NCBI RefSeq assembly: GCF_000429045.1
Contig: NZ_AUBC01000017.1
Span: forward strand, 1 to 64,000
Source: Salinarimonas rosea DSM 21201
Lineage (GTDB): Bacteria; Pseudomonadota; Alphaproteobacteria; Rhizobiales; Beijerinckiaceae
Direction of reading: 5' to 3'
DNA length: 64,000 bases
The position numbers and the translations under genes are program-made. This document shows positions 37,508 to 48,971 of this stretch, in pieces. Each line of letters begins with the position of its first letter. The stretch's first letter is position 1. Under the pieces are notes generated by a model, which searched no databases, was not told the DNA's origin, and saw only the letters and a program-made list of their open reading frames with translations.

Positions 37508-37951
37508 TCAGCGGAGGCCGATCTGGATCTCGACGTGGTTGTGCGTGTCCCCGGGCCCGGCCCAGCGGTGATAGACCTCACGGCTCGAACCCGACGGGAC
37601 GTGACCCGCCGCCGCGATCGCCTCCAGCAGCGGCCGGTAGCCCTGCGCGAACAGATCCGCGAGCGGCCCGCGATAGTCGATCGCGGCGCAGCGGAACGGG
37701 GGAAGGCGCTCGCAATCCGCACCGGCCGCGACCGGAAGGCAGAAGGCGAGATCGAACGGCGTCGCCGCGTCCATCGGCAGCCCGGCCGCCGAGAAGACGA
37801 ACCGCCCCGAGACCGCGAGGCCGCGGGCGGCGGCCTCGTCCTCGAGCCGCGGGCATTCCTCCGCGGCCGCCGCCCCGACCTCGGGCAGCGTCAGGCGCCG
37901 GCGCCGAATCAGCACGGGCAACGCCTCGATTTCCTTGACCTCGACTCGCAT
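37508..37951 (-). CDS. GyrI-like/SOUL-type effector-binding domain protein
   Basis: A 147-residue single-domain protein of the GyrI/AraC effector-binding fold. It opens with VEVKEIEALPVLIRRRRLTL, has LPVAAGADCERLPPF near 77 and ends with HNHVEIQIGLR. Such stand-alone domains bind small hydrophobic molecules or drugs. It starts 23 bp after the ABC exporter on the same strand, so it may bind the substrate of that exporter or tune its expression (inference). Confidence 0.8.
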   Translation of the reverse strand: MRVEVKEIEALPVLIRRRRLTLPEVGAAAAEECPRLEDEAAARGLAVSGRFVFSAAGLPMDAATPFDLAFCLPVAAGADCERLPPFRCAAIDYRGPLADLFAQGYRPLLEAIAAAGHVPSGSSREVYHRWAGPGDTHNHVEIQIGLR

Positions 37952-37974
37952 CCTTCGTGTCCTTTCTGCGCCGC

Positions 37975-39768
<1,794 letters not shown>

Positions 39769-40137
39769 CGATGCATCCGGCCGCGGGGCCGGCTCCTGAC
39801 GGACGAGGCGGGCGCGAGGCGCGCCGCCCGGAATGGGATTCGTGCTGCGAGGGTTTGGCCGGACGCGTGGTCCGCGGTCCGGCGCGGGCTCAGCGGGGGA
39901 TTCGGTCTCGGAAGAGCCGGTCCGTCGCGGGCAGCGCCGGGAGGATGATCTTGCACATGTCCATGCGCACCTCCCGATCCGTCAGGTTTCAATGGAGGCG
40001 GTCGTACACGACGCCGGGGGCGAGGGTCAAGACACCTATGTTGCTGCAGAACGACACTCGCGCGCGAAAACGCCCACTTCCCCCGCGCGCGCCGCTTCTC
40101 TAGGCTCCCGTCTCCCGACCGCAGCGCAGCACGCACC
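39769..40137. other. Divergent intergenic region between ABC exporter and puuD
   Basis: A 369-bp region. It holds the possible small frame at 39890-39964 and must contain the promoters of both divergent units. I see no RNA gene or convincing -35/-10 pair in it. Confidence 0.4.
39890..39964 (-). CDS. Possible 24-residue leader peptide upstream of the ABC exporter
   Basis: The frame MDMCKIILPALPATDRLFRD followed by RIPR and a stop, on the minus strand. An unusually good ribosome site (GGGAGGTGCGC) stands directly before the ATG. It ends 121 bp before the exporter start. No homology is known to me. It could be a regulatory leader peptide or a chance frame; codon evidence is too short to decide. 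Confidence 0.3.
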   Translation of the reverse strand: MDMCKIILPALPATDRLFRDRIPR

Positions 40138-41358
40138 ATGATCGACGCCGTCACCACCGAATGGGCGAGCCAGCTCGGCCGCTGGATCCACGTCATCGCC
40201 GCCGTGGCCTGGATCGGATCGTCCTTCTACTTCATCGCGCTCGACCTCTCGCTGAGGAAGCGCGAGGGGCTGCCGAAGGGTGTCGGCGGCGAGACTTGGC
40301 AGGTGCACGGCGGCGGTTTCTACCGCATGCAGAAGTACCTCGTCGCGCCGCCGGAGCTGCCGAGCGAGCTGACCTGGTTCAGGTGGGAGAGCTACGCCAC
40401 CTGGCTGACGGGCTTCTTCCTGATCGTGTGGATCTACTACGTCCAGGCGGACCTCTACACCGTCGACCCGGCGAAGCTCGCGCTCGCACCCTGGCAGGCG
40501 GCGCTCGTCGGCATCGGCGCGCTGGCGCTCTCGTGGCTCGTCTACGACGGGCTGTGCAAGTCGCCGCTGGGGAAGAACGACGTCGCGCTCGGCGCGGTGC
40601 TGTTCGGGTTCATCATCGCAATGAACGTCGCCTTCCTGCAGGTGTTCTCGGACCGGGCCGCCTTCCTGCACACGGGCGCGATGATCGCGACCTGGATGTC
40701 GGCCTCGGTCTTCCTCGTCATCATCCCCAACCAGAAGATCGTCGTCGCCGACCTGAAGGCGGGCCGTGAGCCGGATCCGAAGCTCGGCAGGCAGGCCAAG
40801 CAGCGCTCGCTGCACAACAACTACCTCACGCTTCCCGTGCTGTTCCTGATGCTCGGCACGCACTACCCGCTGGCCTGGACGAGCGCCTACGCGCCGGCGA
40901 TCGTCGCCATGGTGATCGTGGCGGGTGCGCTGGTGCGCCATTTCTTCAACACGATGCATGCCGGCAAGGGCTACGTCTGGTGGACCTGGGGCGGCGCGGC
41001 GGCGGCCCTCGCGCTGGCGGCCTTCCTCTCGGTCGCCGGGCGGCCGAGCTTCGAGACCGTCGACTGGAACGCCGGCGCCGATCGTCCGGAGGCGCAAACG
41101 GCGGCCTTCCAGGAGGCGATGCTCGTCGTCCAGGGACGCTGCGCCATGTGCCACGCCACCGAGCCCGGCTGGCCGGGCCTCGCCTCGGCGCCCAAGGGCG
41201 TGCGCTTCGAGAGCCCCGACGACGTCATCCGCCATGCGGGCGCGATCCGCGCGCAATCGGTCCTCACCGACGCGATGCCGCCCAACAACATCACCGAGAT
41301 GACGCCCGACGAACGCCGCATCGTCGCCACCTGGCTCGCCGAGCGCGACGCACGCTGA
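40138..41358 (+). CDS. puuD: Membrane urate hydroxylase PuuD with cytochrome c domain
   Basis: A 406-residue urate oxidase of the membrane type. An N-terminal eight- to nine-helix domain starts WASQLGRWIHVIAAVAWIGS with heme-ligand-type histidines. A C-terminal c-type cytochrome follows, with CAMCHA at Cys335-His339 and its methionine in SVLTDAMPPNNITEM. It oxidises urate to 5-hydroxyisourate and passes electrons to the respiratory chain. No other purine-degradation genes flank it, though a nucleoside-type ABC system lies 4 kb away. Confidence 0.93.
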   Translation: MIDAVTTEWASQLGRWIHVIAAVAWIGSSFYFIALDLSLRKREGLPKGVGGETWQVHGGGFYRMQKYLVAPPELPSELTWFRWESYATWLTGFFLIVWIYYVQADLYTVDPAKLALAPWQAALVGIGALALSWLVYDGLCKSPLGKNDVALGAVLFGFIIAMNVAFLQVFSDRAAFLHTGAMIATWMSASVFLVIIPNQKIVVADLKAGREPDPKLGRQAKQRSLHNNYLTLPVLFLMLGTHYPLAWTSAYAPAIVAMVIVAGALVRHFFNTMHAGKGYVWWTWGGAAAALALAAFLSVAGRPSFETVDWNAGADRPEAQTAAFQEAMLVVQGRCAMCHATEPGWPGLASAPKGVRFESPDDVIRHAGAIRAQSVLTDAMPPNNITEMTPDERRIVATWLAERDAR

Positions 41359-41482
41359 GCGCGGGCGGCCGCAAGCCCTGCACGGAGCGCATACCAAAGC
41401 CGACTCCGTAGTCCCGTGCGTGCGTTTCCCTGCCGGCTCCGCTACAGGATGGCACGTTCGAACGCACGAGGAGGACCGACGG

Positions 41483-42595
41483 GTGGGCAGCTTCATAGCC
41501 GAGCTTCGCGGCGGGCTCGCGGAGATGGCGCCCTCCCGCTTCCCCTACCTGCGCTTCCTCGCGGCCCTCGTGCTCGGCCTGATCGGCGGCTGGCTGTTCT
41601 GGCGCGCCGGCCTGCCGCTGCCCTGGATGCTGGGGCCGATGACGGTGTGCACGCTCGCGGCCCTCGTCCGCGCGCCGATCGCCGCGCCGTCGGTGGTGCG
41701 CCCGCCGATGAGCGCGGTCATCGGCGTCCTGCTCGGCGCCGCCTTCACGCCCGACGTGATCGGGCGGCTCGACGAGTGGGTGATCTCCACGATCGGGCTC
41801 GCCGGCTTCGTCGCCGTCTCGGGCTTCGTCGTGGTGGTCTACTTCCGCAAGGTCGCGCGCTTCGACCCGGTGACGGCCTACTTCTCCGGCATGCCCGGCG
41901 GCCTCGTCGAGATGGTCATCGTCGGCGAGGCGAAGGGCGGGGACGGGCGCACCATCGCGCTGATCCATTCCGCGCGCATCCTGCTCGTCGTCATGACGCT
42001 GCCCTTCATGGTGCAGTGGGTCGAGGGCGTGGCGCTCGGCGCGCGGCCCGCCGCAGGTCCCTCGATCCTCGACGCGCCGCTCTCGGCGGAGGCGTGGATC
42101 CTCGTCTGCGGCATCGTCGGAACCTTCCTCGGGCACGTCCTGCGCCTGCCGGCGAAGGTGCTGCTCGGGCCGATGCTGGTCAGCGCCGCCGTGCACGTGA
42201 CGGGCGTGAGCGACTTCCAGCCGCCGGTGGAGATCGTCGCCGGGGCGCAGGTCGTGCTCGGCGTGACGATCGGGGCGCGCTTCCTCGGCACGCCGCCGCG
42301 CGAGATCCTGCGCATCCTCCTCCTCTCGGTCGGCTCCACGATCATCCTGCTTTCGCTGACGCTGGCCTTCGCGAGCGTGGTGGGCCGAATCATGGGGCTC
42401 GGGACCGTGCCGCTGATCCTCGCCTACTCGCCGGGCGGGCTGGCCGAGATGAGCCTCGTCGCCATTGCCGTGCAGACGGAGGTGGCGTTCGTCGCGGCGC
42501 ATCACATCATCCGCATCGTCCTCGTCATGGCCGGCGCGGCACCGGTCTTCGCGCTCATGAACCGGAAGCCGCCGGGGACGCCGACGAAGCCTTGA
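41483..42595 (+). CDS. AbrB family (PF05145-type) membrane protein
   Basis: A 370-residue protein with two related sets of about five hydrophobic segments. The repeated motifs are LPLPWMLGPMTVC near 47 and the parallel LPAKVLLGPMLVSAAVH in the second half. MPGGLVEMV and SPGGLAEMSL mark equivalent positions. Often labelled a transition-state regulator, but it is a membrane protein, probably a transporter. Start at a GTG with GAGGAGGA upstream. Its last 41 bp overlap the SulP gene on the other strand. Confidence 0.88.
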   Translation: MGSFIAELRGGLAEMAPSRFPYLRFLAALVLGLIGGWLFWRAGLPLPWMLGPMTVCTLAALVRAPIAAPSVVRPPMSAVIGVLLGAAFTPDVIGRLDEWVISTIGLAGFVAVSGFVVVVYFRKVARFDPVTAYFSGMPGGLVEMVIVGEAKGGDGRTIALIHSARILLVVMTLPFMVQWVEGVALGARPAAGPSILDAPLSAEAWILVCGIVGTFLGHVLRLPAKVLLGPMLVSAAVHVTGVSDFQPPVEIVAGAQVVLGVTIGARFLGTPPREILRILLLSVGSTIILLSLTLAFASVVGRIMGLGTVPLILAYSPGGLAEMSLVAIAVQTEVAFVAAHHIIRIVLVMAGAAPVFALMNRKPPGTPTKP

Positions 42596-44261
42596 GCGCG
42601 CGCTCCGCGTCCGCCCGCGCAGCCGCGACGCTCGCGGCGTAGCGCACGACCGGCGGCTTGAGCCCGGCGCGGGCGAGGAAGCGCCGCAGCTCCGGGCGCG
42701 CGCCGGCGACGATCACGAGCGCGCCGCGCCCGCGCACCCGCGCGACGAAGCTCTCGAGCTCGTGCGCCGCGGACGAATCGACGAGCGAGACCGCGGAGAG
42801 ATCGAGCACCACGGCCGGCGGCACCCGCCCGATCCGCTCGAGCGCGGCGGCGACCGTCGAGGAGGCCGCGAAGAAGAGTGGCCCGGTGAAGCGGTAGACC
42901 ATCACGTCGCGCCCGCTCGCGGTCTCGCTCTCGTCGGGCACCGGTCCCGGCTCGCCGCCCTCGACGCCGACCATCGTCGCCATGCGATGCATGAACACGA
43001 AGGCGCCGAGCACGACGCCGACGAGGATGCCCTCGGTGAGGTCCCGCAACACGACGATCAGGAAGGTCGCGAGCAGCACCACGGCCTCCGAGCGCGAGCG
43101 GCGCAGGATCGCCGCGAACTCGTGCTTCTCCGCCATGTTCCAGGCGACGAGGACGAGCACGCCCGCGAGCGCGGCGAGCGGCACCCACGACGCGAGCGGC
43201 GCCGCGACCAGCATGAAGCCGAGCAGGAAAGCCGCGTGCAGGATGCCCGCCACCGGGCCGACCGCGCCGGAGCGCACGTTCGTCGCCGTGCGCGCGATCG
43301 TGCCCGTGACGCACAGCCCCCCGAACAGCGCCGAGCCGATATTGGCCACGCCCTGCGCCACGAGCTCCATGTTCGAGCGATGGCGCCGCCCGCTCATCCC
43401 GTCGGCCACCACCGCCGAGAGCAGCGATTCGATGCCGCCGAGCAGCGCGATGGCGAAGGCGTCGGGCAGGACCTCGATCACCCGCTCCCACGAGATCGCC
43501 GGCAGCGAAGGCGCCGGCAGGCCGCCCGGGATGCCGCCGAAGCGCGTGCCGATCGTCACGACCGGCAGGTCGAGCGCCGCCGTCGCCGCCGCAGCGAGCG
43601 CCACCGCGATCAGCATGCCCGGCGCGGTGGGCGCCAGGCGCTTCACGCCGACGACGACCGCGATCGTCGCCGCCGAGAGCGCGATCGCGAGCGGGCTCGC
43701 GCTCCCCGCCGCCGCCGCGAGCGCGGCGAGCTTGTCGAGCACCGGCCCGGGCTCCGGTCCCGCGAGGGTGATGCCGAGGAGATCCTTCAGCTGGCTCACG
43801 ACGATGATCGCCGCGATTCCGGCGGTGAAGCCGACGATCACCGGATGGGGGATGTAGCGGATGTAGGTGCCGAGCCTGAGCGCGCCGAGCGCGACGAGGA
43901 TCGCCCCCGCGATCATCGTCGCCAGCAGGAAGCCGTCGAAGCCGTGGCGGGCGATGATGGCCGCGACGAGCACGATGAAGGCGCCCGCCGGCCCGCCGAT
44001 CTGGTAGCGCGAGCCGCCCAGCAGCGAGACGATCGCGCCCCCGACGATCGCGGCGTAGAGCCCGCTCTCCGGGCTCGCGCCGGACGCGATGGCGATCGCC
44101 ATCGACAGCGGCAGCGCGACGATCGCCACCGTCAGCCCGGCCAGCGCGTCGCGCCCGAGCGCAGCGCGCCCGTAGCCCTCGCGCAGCACCGTCACGAGCT
44201 TGGGCGTGAAATCCCGCGGCCAGGATCGAGGACCCGTGTTCTCCGGCCCGCTCGTGCGCAT
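42555..44261 (-). CDS. SulP family anion transporter with STAS domain
   Basis: A 568-residue transporter. About 11-12 membrane segments include the SulP signature region LAGLTVAIVALPLSMAIAIA and SRYQIGGPAGAFIVLVAAII. A C-terminal cytoplasmic STAS domain (about 440-545) has VVLDLSAVSLVDSSAAHELE. It imports sulfate, bicarbonate or dicarboxylates; the substrate cannot be told. Convergent overlap of 41 bp with the AbrB-type gene. Confidence 0.94.
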   Translation of the reverse strand: MRTSGPENTGPRSWPRDFTPKLVTVLREGYGRAALGRDALAGLTVAIVALPLSMAIAIASGASPESGLYAAIVGGAIVSLLGGSRYQIGGPAGAFIVLVAAIIARHGFDGFLLATMIAGAILVALGALRLGTYIRYIPHPVIVGFTAGIAAIIVVSQLKDLLGITLAGPEPGPVLDKLAALAAAAGSASPLAIALSAATIAVVVGVKRLAPTAPGMLIAVALAAAATAALDLPVVTIGTRFGGIPGGLPAPSLPAISWERVIEVLPDAFAIALLGGIESLLSAVVADGMSGRRHRSNMELVAQGVANIGSALFGGLCVTGTIARTATNVRSGAVGPVAGILHAAFLLGFMLVAAPLASWVPLAALAGVLVLVAWNMAEKHEFAAILRRSRSEAVVLLATFLIVVLRDLTEGILVGVVLGAFVFMHRMATMVGVEGGEPGPVPDESETASGRDVMVYRFTGPLFFAASSTVAAALERIGRVPPAVVLDLSAVSLVDSSAAHELESFVARVRGRGALVIVAGARPELRRFLARAGLKPPVVRYAASVAAARADAERALKASSASPAASGS

Positions 44262-44398
44262 CGGCCAAGCTCCCCCGTGCGGGCATCATGGCACGGGATT
44301 CGCCTTTTCGCAGGTGCGTCGTGCGGCACGTCCGCTTCGGCATTGCCGCGCGGCCCGCCCCCTCCCTATGATCGCGGGCGAACGAGGAGGCTTGTGCG

Positions 44399-45370
44399 AT
44401 GGTAAAGGCGATTCGGATCCATGCCGTGGGCGGGCCGGAGGTGATGGCGCTCGAGGACGTCGAGATCGGCGCCCCCGGCCCGGGCCAGGTGCGCGTGCGG
44501 CACACGGCGATCGGCGTCAACTTCATCGACGTCTACTTCCGCACCGGCGCCTACCCCGCTCCCCTTCCCTTCACGCCCGGCAACGAGGGCGCGGGCGTGG
44601 TCGACGCCGTCGGCGCGGGCGTGAGCGACCTCGCGCCCGGCGACCGCGTGGCCTACGCCGCCGGGCTCGGCGCCTACGCGCAGGCGCGGCTCATCGACGC
44701 CGACCGGCTCGTGAAGATCCCCGACGGGATCTCGGACGAGCAGGCCGCCGCGATGATGCTCAAGGGCATGACGGCGCAATACCTGCTGCGGCGCACCTAC
44801 CGCGTGAAGGCCGGCGACACGGTCCTCGTCCACGCCGCCGCCGGCGGCGTCGGGCTGATCCTGGTGCAATGGGCCAAGCACCTCGGCGCCACCGTGATCG
44901 GCACGGTCGGGTCGCCCGAGAAGGGCGAGCTCGCCCGCTCGAAGGGCTGCGACCACGTCATCGACTACTCCAGGGAGAGCTTCCCCGAGCGCGTCGCCGA
45001 GATCACCAAGGGCGCCAAGTGCCAGGTCGTCTACGACGGCGTGGGCAAGGCGACCTTCCCCGGCTCGCTCGACTGCCTGGCACCGCTGGGCATGTTCGCG
45101 AGCTACGGCTCGGCCTCGGGAAAGATCGAGGCCTTCGACATCGGGCTCCTCGCGCAGAAGGGCTCGCTCTTCGCCACGCGCCCGACGCTGTTCACCTACG
45201 TCGCCAAGCGCGAGGACCTCGTCGCGAGCGCGCAGGACCTGTTCGCCGTCGTCGCGAGTGGCGCCGTCGAGATCCCGGTCCACGCGCGCGCGGCGCTCGC
45301 CGACGTCGGCGACGTGCATCGCGCGCTCGAGGGTCGCCGGACCACCGGCGCCACCGTGCTCACGCCCTGA
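44399..45370 (+). CDS. qor: NADPH:quinone oxidoreductase (zinc-free MDR family)
   Basis: A 323-residue medium-chain reductase. N-terminal IGVNFIDVYFRTGAYP and PFTPGNEGAGVV, nucleotide-binding VLVHAAAGGVGLILVQWAK near 142, and DYSRESFPERVAEIT. No zinc ligands, as in QorA. It reduces quinones and similar compounds. The BMP-type ABC ATPase gene starts 13 bp after its stop, so the two may be co-transcribed by chance of packing. Confidence 0.93.
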   Translation: MVKAIRIHAVGGPEVMALEDVEIGAPGPGQVRVRHTAIGVNFIDVYFRTGAYPAPLPFTPGNEGAGVVDAVGAGVSDLAPGDRVAYAAGLGAYAQARLIDADRLVKIPDGISDEQAAAMMLKGMTAQYLLRRTYRVKAGDTVLVHAAAGGVGLILVQWAKHLGATVIGTVGSPEKGELARSKGCDHVIDYSRESFPERVAEITKGAKCQVVYDGVGKATFPGSLDCLAPLGMFASYGSASGKIEAFDIGLLAQKGSLFATRPTLFTYVAKREDLVASAQDLFAVVASGAVEIPVHARAALADVGDVHRALEGRRTTGATVLTP

Positions 45371-45383
45371 GATCGCCACGACC

Positions 45384-46970
45384 TTGGCCGACGTCGCTCC
45401 CGCCTCCCCCGCCGCCTCCGTCCCGACCGCCGACGGCACGCCGGCGCTGGTCTCCCTGCGCGGGGTCTCGAAGCGCTACGGCGACCTCCTCGCCAACGAC
45501 GGCGTCGACCTCGCGCTCGCGCCGGGCGAGATCCACGCGCTGCTCGGCGAGAACGGCGCCGGCAAGTCGACGCTCGTGAAGATCCTCTACGGGGTGATCG
45601 AGCCGACCGCGGGCGAGATCCTGTGGGAGGGACGCCCCGTCTCGATCCCCTCCCCGGTCGCGGCGCGGGGGCTGGGCATCGGCATGGTGTTCCAGCACTT
45701 CTCGCTGTTCGAGGAGATGACGGTGGCCGAGAACGTCGCCGTCGCGCTCCCCGAGCGCGCCTTCGACGCGGTACGCACCGAGCTGGCGGAGATCTCCCGC
45801 GGCTGGGGCCTCGCGCTGGAGCCGGACCGGGCGGTGTGGACCTTGTCGGCGGGCGAGCGCCAGCGCATCGAGATCGTGCGCTGCCTGATGCAGAAGCCGC
45901 GCCTGATCGTGCTCGACGAGCCGACCTCGGTGCTCACCCCCCAGGAAAGCGAGCGGCTGTTCGAGACGCTGACCCGCCTGTCGGAGGCGGGCACGGCGAT
46001 CCTCTACATCTCCCACAAGCTCGAGGAGGTGCGCCGGCTGTGCCGTGCGGCGACGATCCTGCGCGGCGGCAAGGTGGTCGCCACGCTCGACCCGCGGGCG
46101 AGCAGCGCCCGCGAGATCGCCGCGCTGATGGTCGGCAGCGAGGTCGGCGAGGTGCGCGCCCACCTCTCCAAGGGGACGGGCGAGGAGGTGCTGCGGGTCG
46201 AGGGCCTGTCGCTCCCGCCCGAGGCGCTGCACGGCAAGCCGCTCGTCGACGTCGCGCTGTCGGTCCGCGCGGGTGAGGTCGTCGGCATCGCCGGCGTCGC
46301 CGGCAACGGCCAGAGCGAGCTGTTCGCGGCGCTCTCCGGCGAGCGGCTCGCATCGTACGCGGGGGATGTCGTCGTCGCGGGCACGGGCGCGGGGCGGCTC
46401 GGGATCGACGCGCGCAGGCGGCTGGGCGCGGCCTTCGTGCCCGAGGAGCGGCTCGGCCACGCCGCCGCACCGAGCCACGGCCTGTCCGACAACACGGTGC
46501 TCTCGCATCACGCGACGAGCGGGCTCGTCAAGGCCGGCTTCGTCGCCTTCGCGGAGGCGGCGCGGATCGCGCGCTCCGTGGTCGGGCATTTCGACGTGCG
46601 CACGCCCTCGGACGATCCCGCGGCGCGCAAGCTGTCGGGCGGGAACCTGCAGAAGTTCGTCGTCGGCCGCGAGATCCTGCGCGGGCCAAAGCTCCTCGTC
46701 GTCGACCAGCCCACCTGGGGCGTGGACGCGGGTGCCGCGCGCCTGATCCGTCAGGCGCTGGTCGACCTCGCCGCGAAGGGCGCCGCCGTGCTCGTGATCA
46801 GCCAGGACCTCGACGAGCTCTTCGAGATCGCCGACCGCATGGCCGTGATCTCCGACGGCCGGCTCTCGCCGCTGCGCCCCGCCTCCGCCTGGACGCGCGA
46901 GGCGATCGGCCTCGAGATGATCGGCGCGCACGACGAAGCCGGCGCGGCGCTGGCGCGGGAGCCCGCCTGA
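45384..46970 (+). CDS. BMP-type nucleoside ABC transporter, ATP-binding protein
   Basis: A 528-residue protein with two nucleotide-binding domains. The first has GENGAGKSTLVKILYG near 57, LSAGERQRIEIVRC and LIVLDEPTSVLTP. The second is degenerate in its P-loop (GVAGNGQSELFAAL) but has LSGGNLQKFVVGRE. This is the layout of the simple-sugar and nucleoside importers. No ATG fits; the TTG at 45384 gives a suitable N-terminus. The stop overlaps the first permease (TGATG). The likely binding protein is the BMP gene at 51664. Confidence 0.92.
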   Translation: MADVAPASPAASVPTADGTPALVSLRGVSKRYGDLLANDGVDLALAPGEIHALLGENGAGKSTLVKILYGVIEPTAGEILWEGRPVSIPSPVAARGLGIGMVFQHFSLFEEMTVAENVAVALPERAFDAVRTELAEISRGWGLALEPDRAVWTLSAGERQRIEIVRCLMQKPRLIVLDEPTSVLTPQESERLFETLTRLSEAGTAILYISHKLEEVRRLCRAATILRGGKVVATLDPRASSAREIAALMVGSEVGEVRAHLSKGTGEEVLRVEGLSLPPEALHGKPLVDVALSVRAGEVVGIAGVAGNGQSELFAALSGERLASYAGDVVVAGTGAGRLGIDARRRLGAAFVPEERLGHAAAPSHGLSDNTVLSHHATSGLVKAGFVAFAEAARIARSVVGHFDVRTPSDDPAARKLSGGNLQKFVVGREILRGPKLLVVDQPTWGVDAGAARLIRQALVDLAAKGAAVLVISQDLDELFEIADRMAVISDGRLSPLRPASAWTREAIGLEMIGAHDEAGAALAREPA

Positions 46971-48049
46971 TGCGCATCGAGCTGATCCCCCGCCCCGATC
47001 CCTCGCCCGTCGCCCGGGCGCTGGCGCCGCTGGCGGCCCTCGTCGTCGCCTTCCTGGTGGCGGGGCTCGTCGTCGCGCTGCTGGGCAAGTCGCCAGTCTC
47101 GGCCTTCGAGGTCTACATCCTCCAGCCGCTGACCGACCCGTGGTCCCTGCGCGCCATGCTGGTGAAGGCGACGCCGCTGATCCTGATCGCGATCGGCCTG
47201 TCCTACTGCTTCCGCGCCGGGCTGTGGAACATCGGCGCGGAGGGGCAATTCGTCATGGGCGGCATCGCCGGCTCGGCGCTGGCGCTCGCCACGCACGGCA
47301 GCGATCCCGGCCCCTGGCTCCTGCCGGCGATGATGCTCGCCGGCATGCTCGGCGGCGCGGCCTGGGGGGCGATCCCCGCCTTCCTGAAGGTGCGCTTCGG
47401 CGTGAGCGAGATCCTCACCTCACTCTTCCTCGTCTACGTCGCCGAGCTCTTCCTCGACTGGCTCGCCCGCGGCCCCTGGCGCGACCCCGCCGGCTTCAAC
47501 TTCCCACAGTCAGTCGTCTTCGAAAGCGCCGCACGCCTGCCCGAGATCCCCGGGCTCGACCGGGTGCATGTCGGCGTCGTCTTCGCCGTGATCGCGGTCC
47601 TGGTCACGGCCGTGGTGCTGGGCCGGACGCTCTTCGGCTACCGCCTCAAGCTCACCGGCGACGCGCCGCGCGCCGCGCGCTTCGCGGGCTTCGACGCCAA
47701 GCGCACGACGCTGATCGTCTTCCTGATCTCGGGAGGCCTCGCCGGTCTCGCGGGCATCGCCGAGGTGTCGGGCCAGATCGCGCGCGTGCTGCCGGACATC
47801 TCGCCGGGCTACGGCTTCACGGCGATCACGGTCGCCTTCCTCGGCCGGCTGAACCCCTGGGGGATCCTCGCCGCGGGGCTCGTGCTGGCGCTCACCTTCA
47901 TCGGCGGCGAGAACGCGCAGATCCTTCTGCGCCTGCCCTTCGACCTCACGGTCGCCTTCCAGGGCCTCGTCCTGCTGTGCGTGCTCACGGCGGACGCGCT
48001 CGTGAGCTATCGGCCGAGACTCGTGACTCGAGCGGGGGCGCGCGCATGA
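46970..48049 (+). CDS. BMP-type nucleoside ABC transporter, permease 1
   Basis: A 359-residue permease with about ten hydrophobic segments. It contains the family strings GLSYCFRAGLWNIGAEGQF near 82 and GISPGYGFTAITVAFLGRLNP-like text (ISPGYGFTAITVAFLGR near 277). It pairs with the next gene to form the channel. It overlaps the ATPase gene by one base and the second permease by ATGA. Confidence 0.93.
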   Translation: MRIELIPRPDPSPVARALAPLAALVVAFLVAGLVVALLGKSPVSAFEVYILQPLTDPWSLRAMLVKATPLILIAIGLSYCFRAGLWNIGAEGQFVMGGIAGSALALATHGSDPGPWLLPAMMLAGMLGGAAWGAIPAFLKVRFGVSEILTSLFLVYVAELFLDWLARGPWRDPAGFNFPQSVVFESAARLPEIPGLDRVHVGVVFAVIAVLVTAVVLGRTLFGYRLKLTGDAPRAARFAGFDAKRTTLIVFLISGGLAGLAGIAEVSGQIARVLPDISPGYGFTAITVAFLGRLNPWGILAAGLVLALTFIGGENAQILLRLPFDLTVAFQGLVLLCVLTADALVSYRPRLVTRAGARA

Positions 48050-48963
48050 CGACGTTCGAAGCCATCCTCTTCACCATCGTCGCAGCCTCGACGCCGCTCC
48101 TGATCGCCGCCATCGGCGAGCTCGTGGCCGAGCGCGCGGGCGTGCTCAACCTCGGCGTCGAGGGCATGATGTCGATGGGCGCGGTCTGCGCCTTCGCCGC
48201 CGCCTTCACCTTCGATTCGACCCTCGCCGGCATCCTGCTGGGCATGACGGCCGGCGGGCTGATGGCCGCCCTCTTCGCGCTCGCCGTGCTCGGCTTCGCG
48301 GCGAACCAGGTCGGCGCGGGGCTCGCGCTGACGATCTTCGGGCTCGGCCTGTCGGGCCTGATCGGCGCACCCTTCGTCGGGCAGACGCGCCCGCGCGTCG
48401 AGGAATGGCCGATCCCGATCCTGTCGGAGATCCCGCTCGTCGGCCACGCGCTGTTCTCGCAGGACCCGCTCGTCTACGTCGCCTTCGGCCTCGTCGCGGG
48501 GGTCGCCTTCTTCCTCGCGCGCACCCGCACGGGCCTGCGGCTGCGCTCGATCGGCGAGAACCACGTCTCCGCGCACGCGCTCGGCCTGCCGGTCCTGAAG
48601 ATGCGCGTCTATGCGGTGATCTTCGGCGGCCTCTGCGCCGGCCTCGCGGGCGCCTACCTCTCCCTCGTCTACACCCGCTTCTGGTCGCCGAACATGACGG
48701 CGGGGCGCGGCTGGATCGCGGTCGCGCTCGTCGTCTTCGCCGCCTGGCGGCCGATGTGGGCGCTCGTCGGCGCGCTCGTCTTCGGCACGGCGACGGTGCT
48801 CCAGCTCCACGCCCAGGCGGCGCAGGTGCCGCTGCCGTCCCAGCTTCTGGCGGCCGCGCCCTACATCGCGACGATCCTCGCGCTGGTCCTGCTGTCGATC
48901 CGCCGCGGGAGGGCCGTGGGGGCGCCGGGGTCGCTGGGGACGCCGTTCGTGCCGGATCGGTAG
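48046..48963 (+). CDS. BMP-type nucleoside ABC transporter, permease 2
   Basis: A 305-residue permease. N-terminal STPLLIAAIGELVAERAGVL and NLGVEGMMSMGAV are the family signatures; about nine membrane segments follow, with TRFWSPNMTAGRGWIAVAL near 210. Its stop is only 8 bp from the stop of the oppositely oriented retron gene, which separates this operon from the BKACE and BMP genes. Confidence 0.93.
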   Translation: MTTFEAILFTIVAASTPLLIAAIGELVAERAGVLNLGVEGMMSMGAVCAFAAAFTFDSTLAGILLGMTAGGLMAALFALAVLGFAANQVGAGLALTIFGLGLSGLIGAPFVGQTRPRVEEWPIPILSEIPLVGHALFSQDPLVYVAFGLVAGVAFFLARTRTGLRLRSIGENHVSAHALGLPVLKMRVYAVIFGGLCAGLAGAYLSLVYTRFWSPNMTAGRGWIAVALVVFAAWRPMWALVGALVFGTATVLQLHAQAAQVPLPSQLLAAAPYIATILALVLLSIRRGRAVGAPGSLGTPFVPDR

Positions 48964-48971
48964 AAGCCGGA

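Noticed and set aside
41483-42595. AbrB as a DNA-binding transition-state regulator
   Set aside because: The protein has about ten hydrophobic segments in two repeats and no DNA-binding domain; the name comes from a misleading family label.
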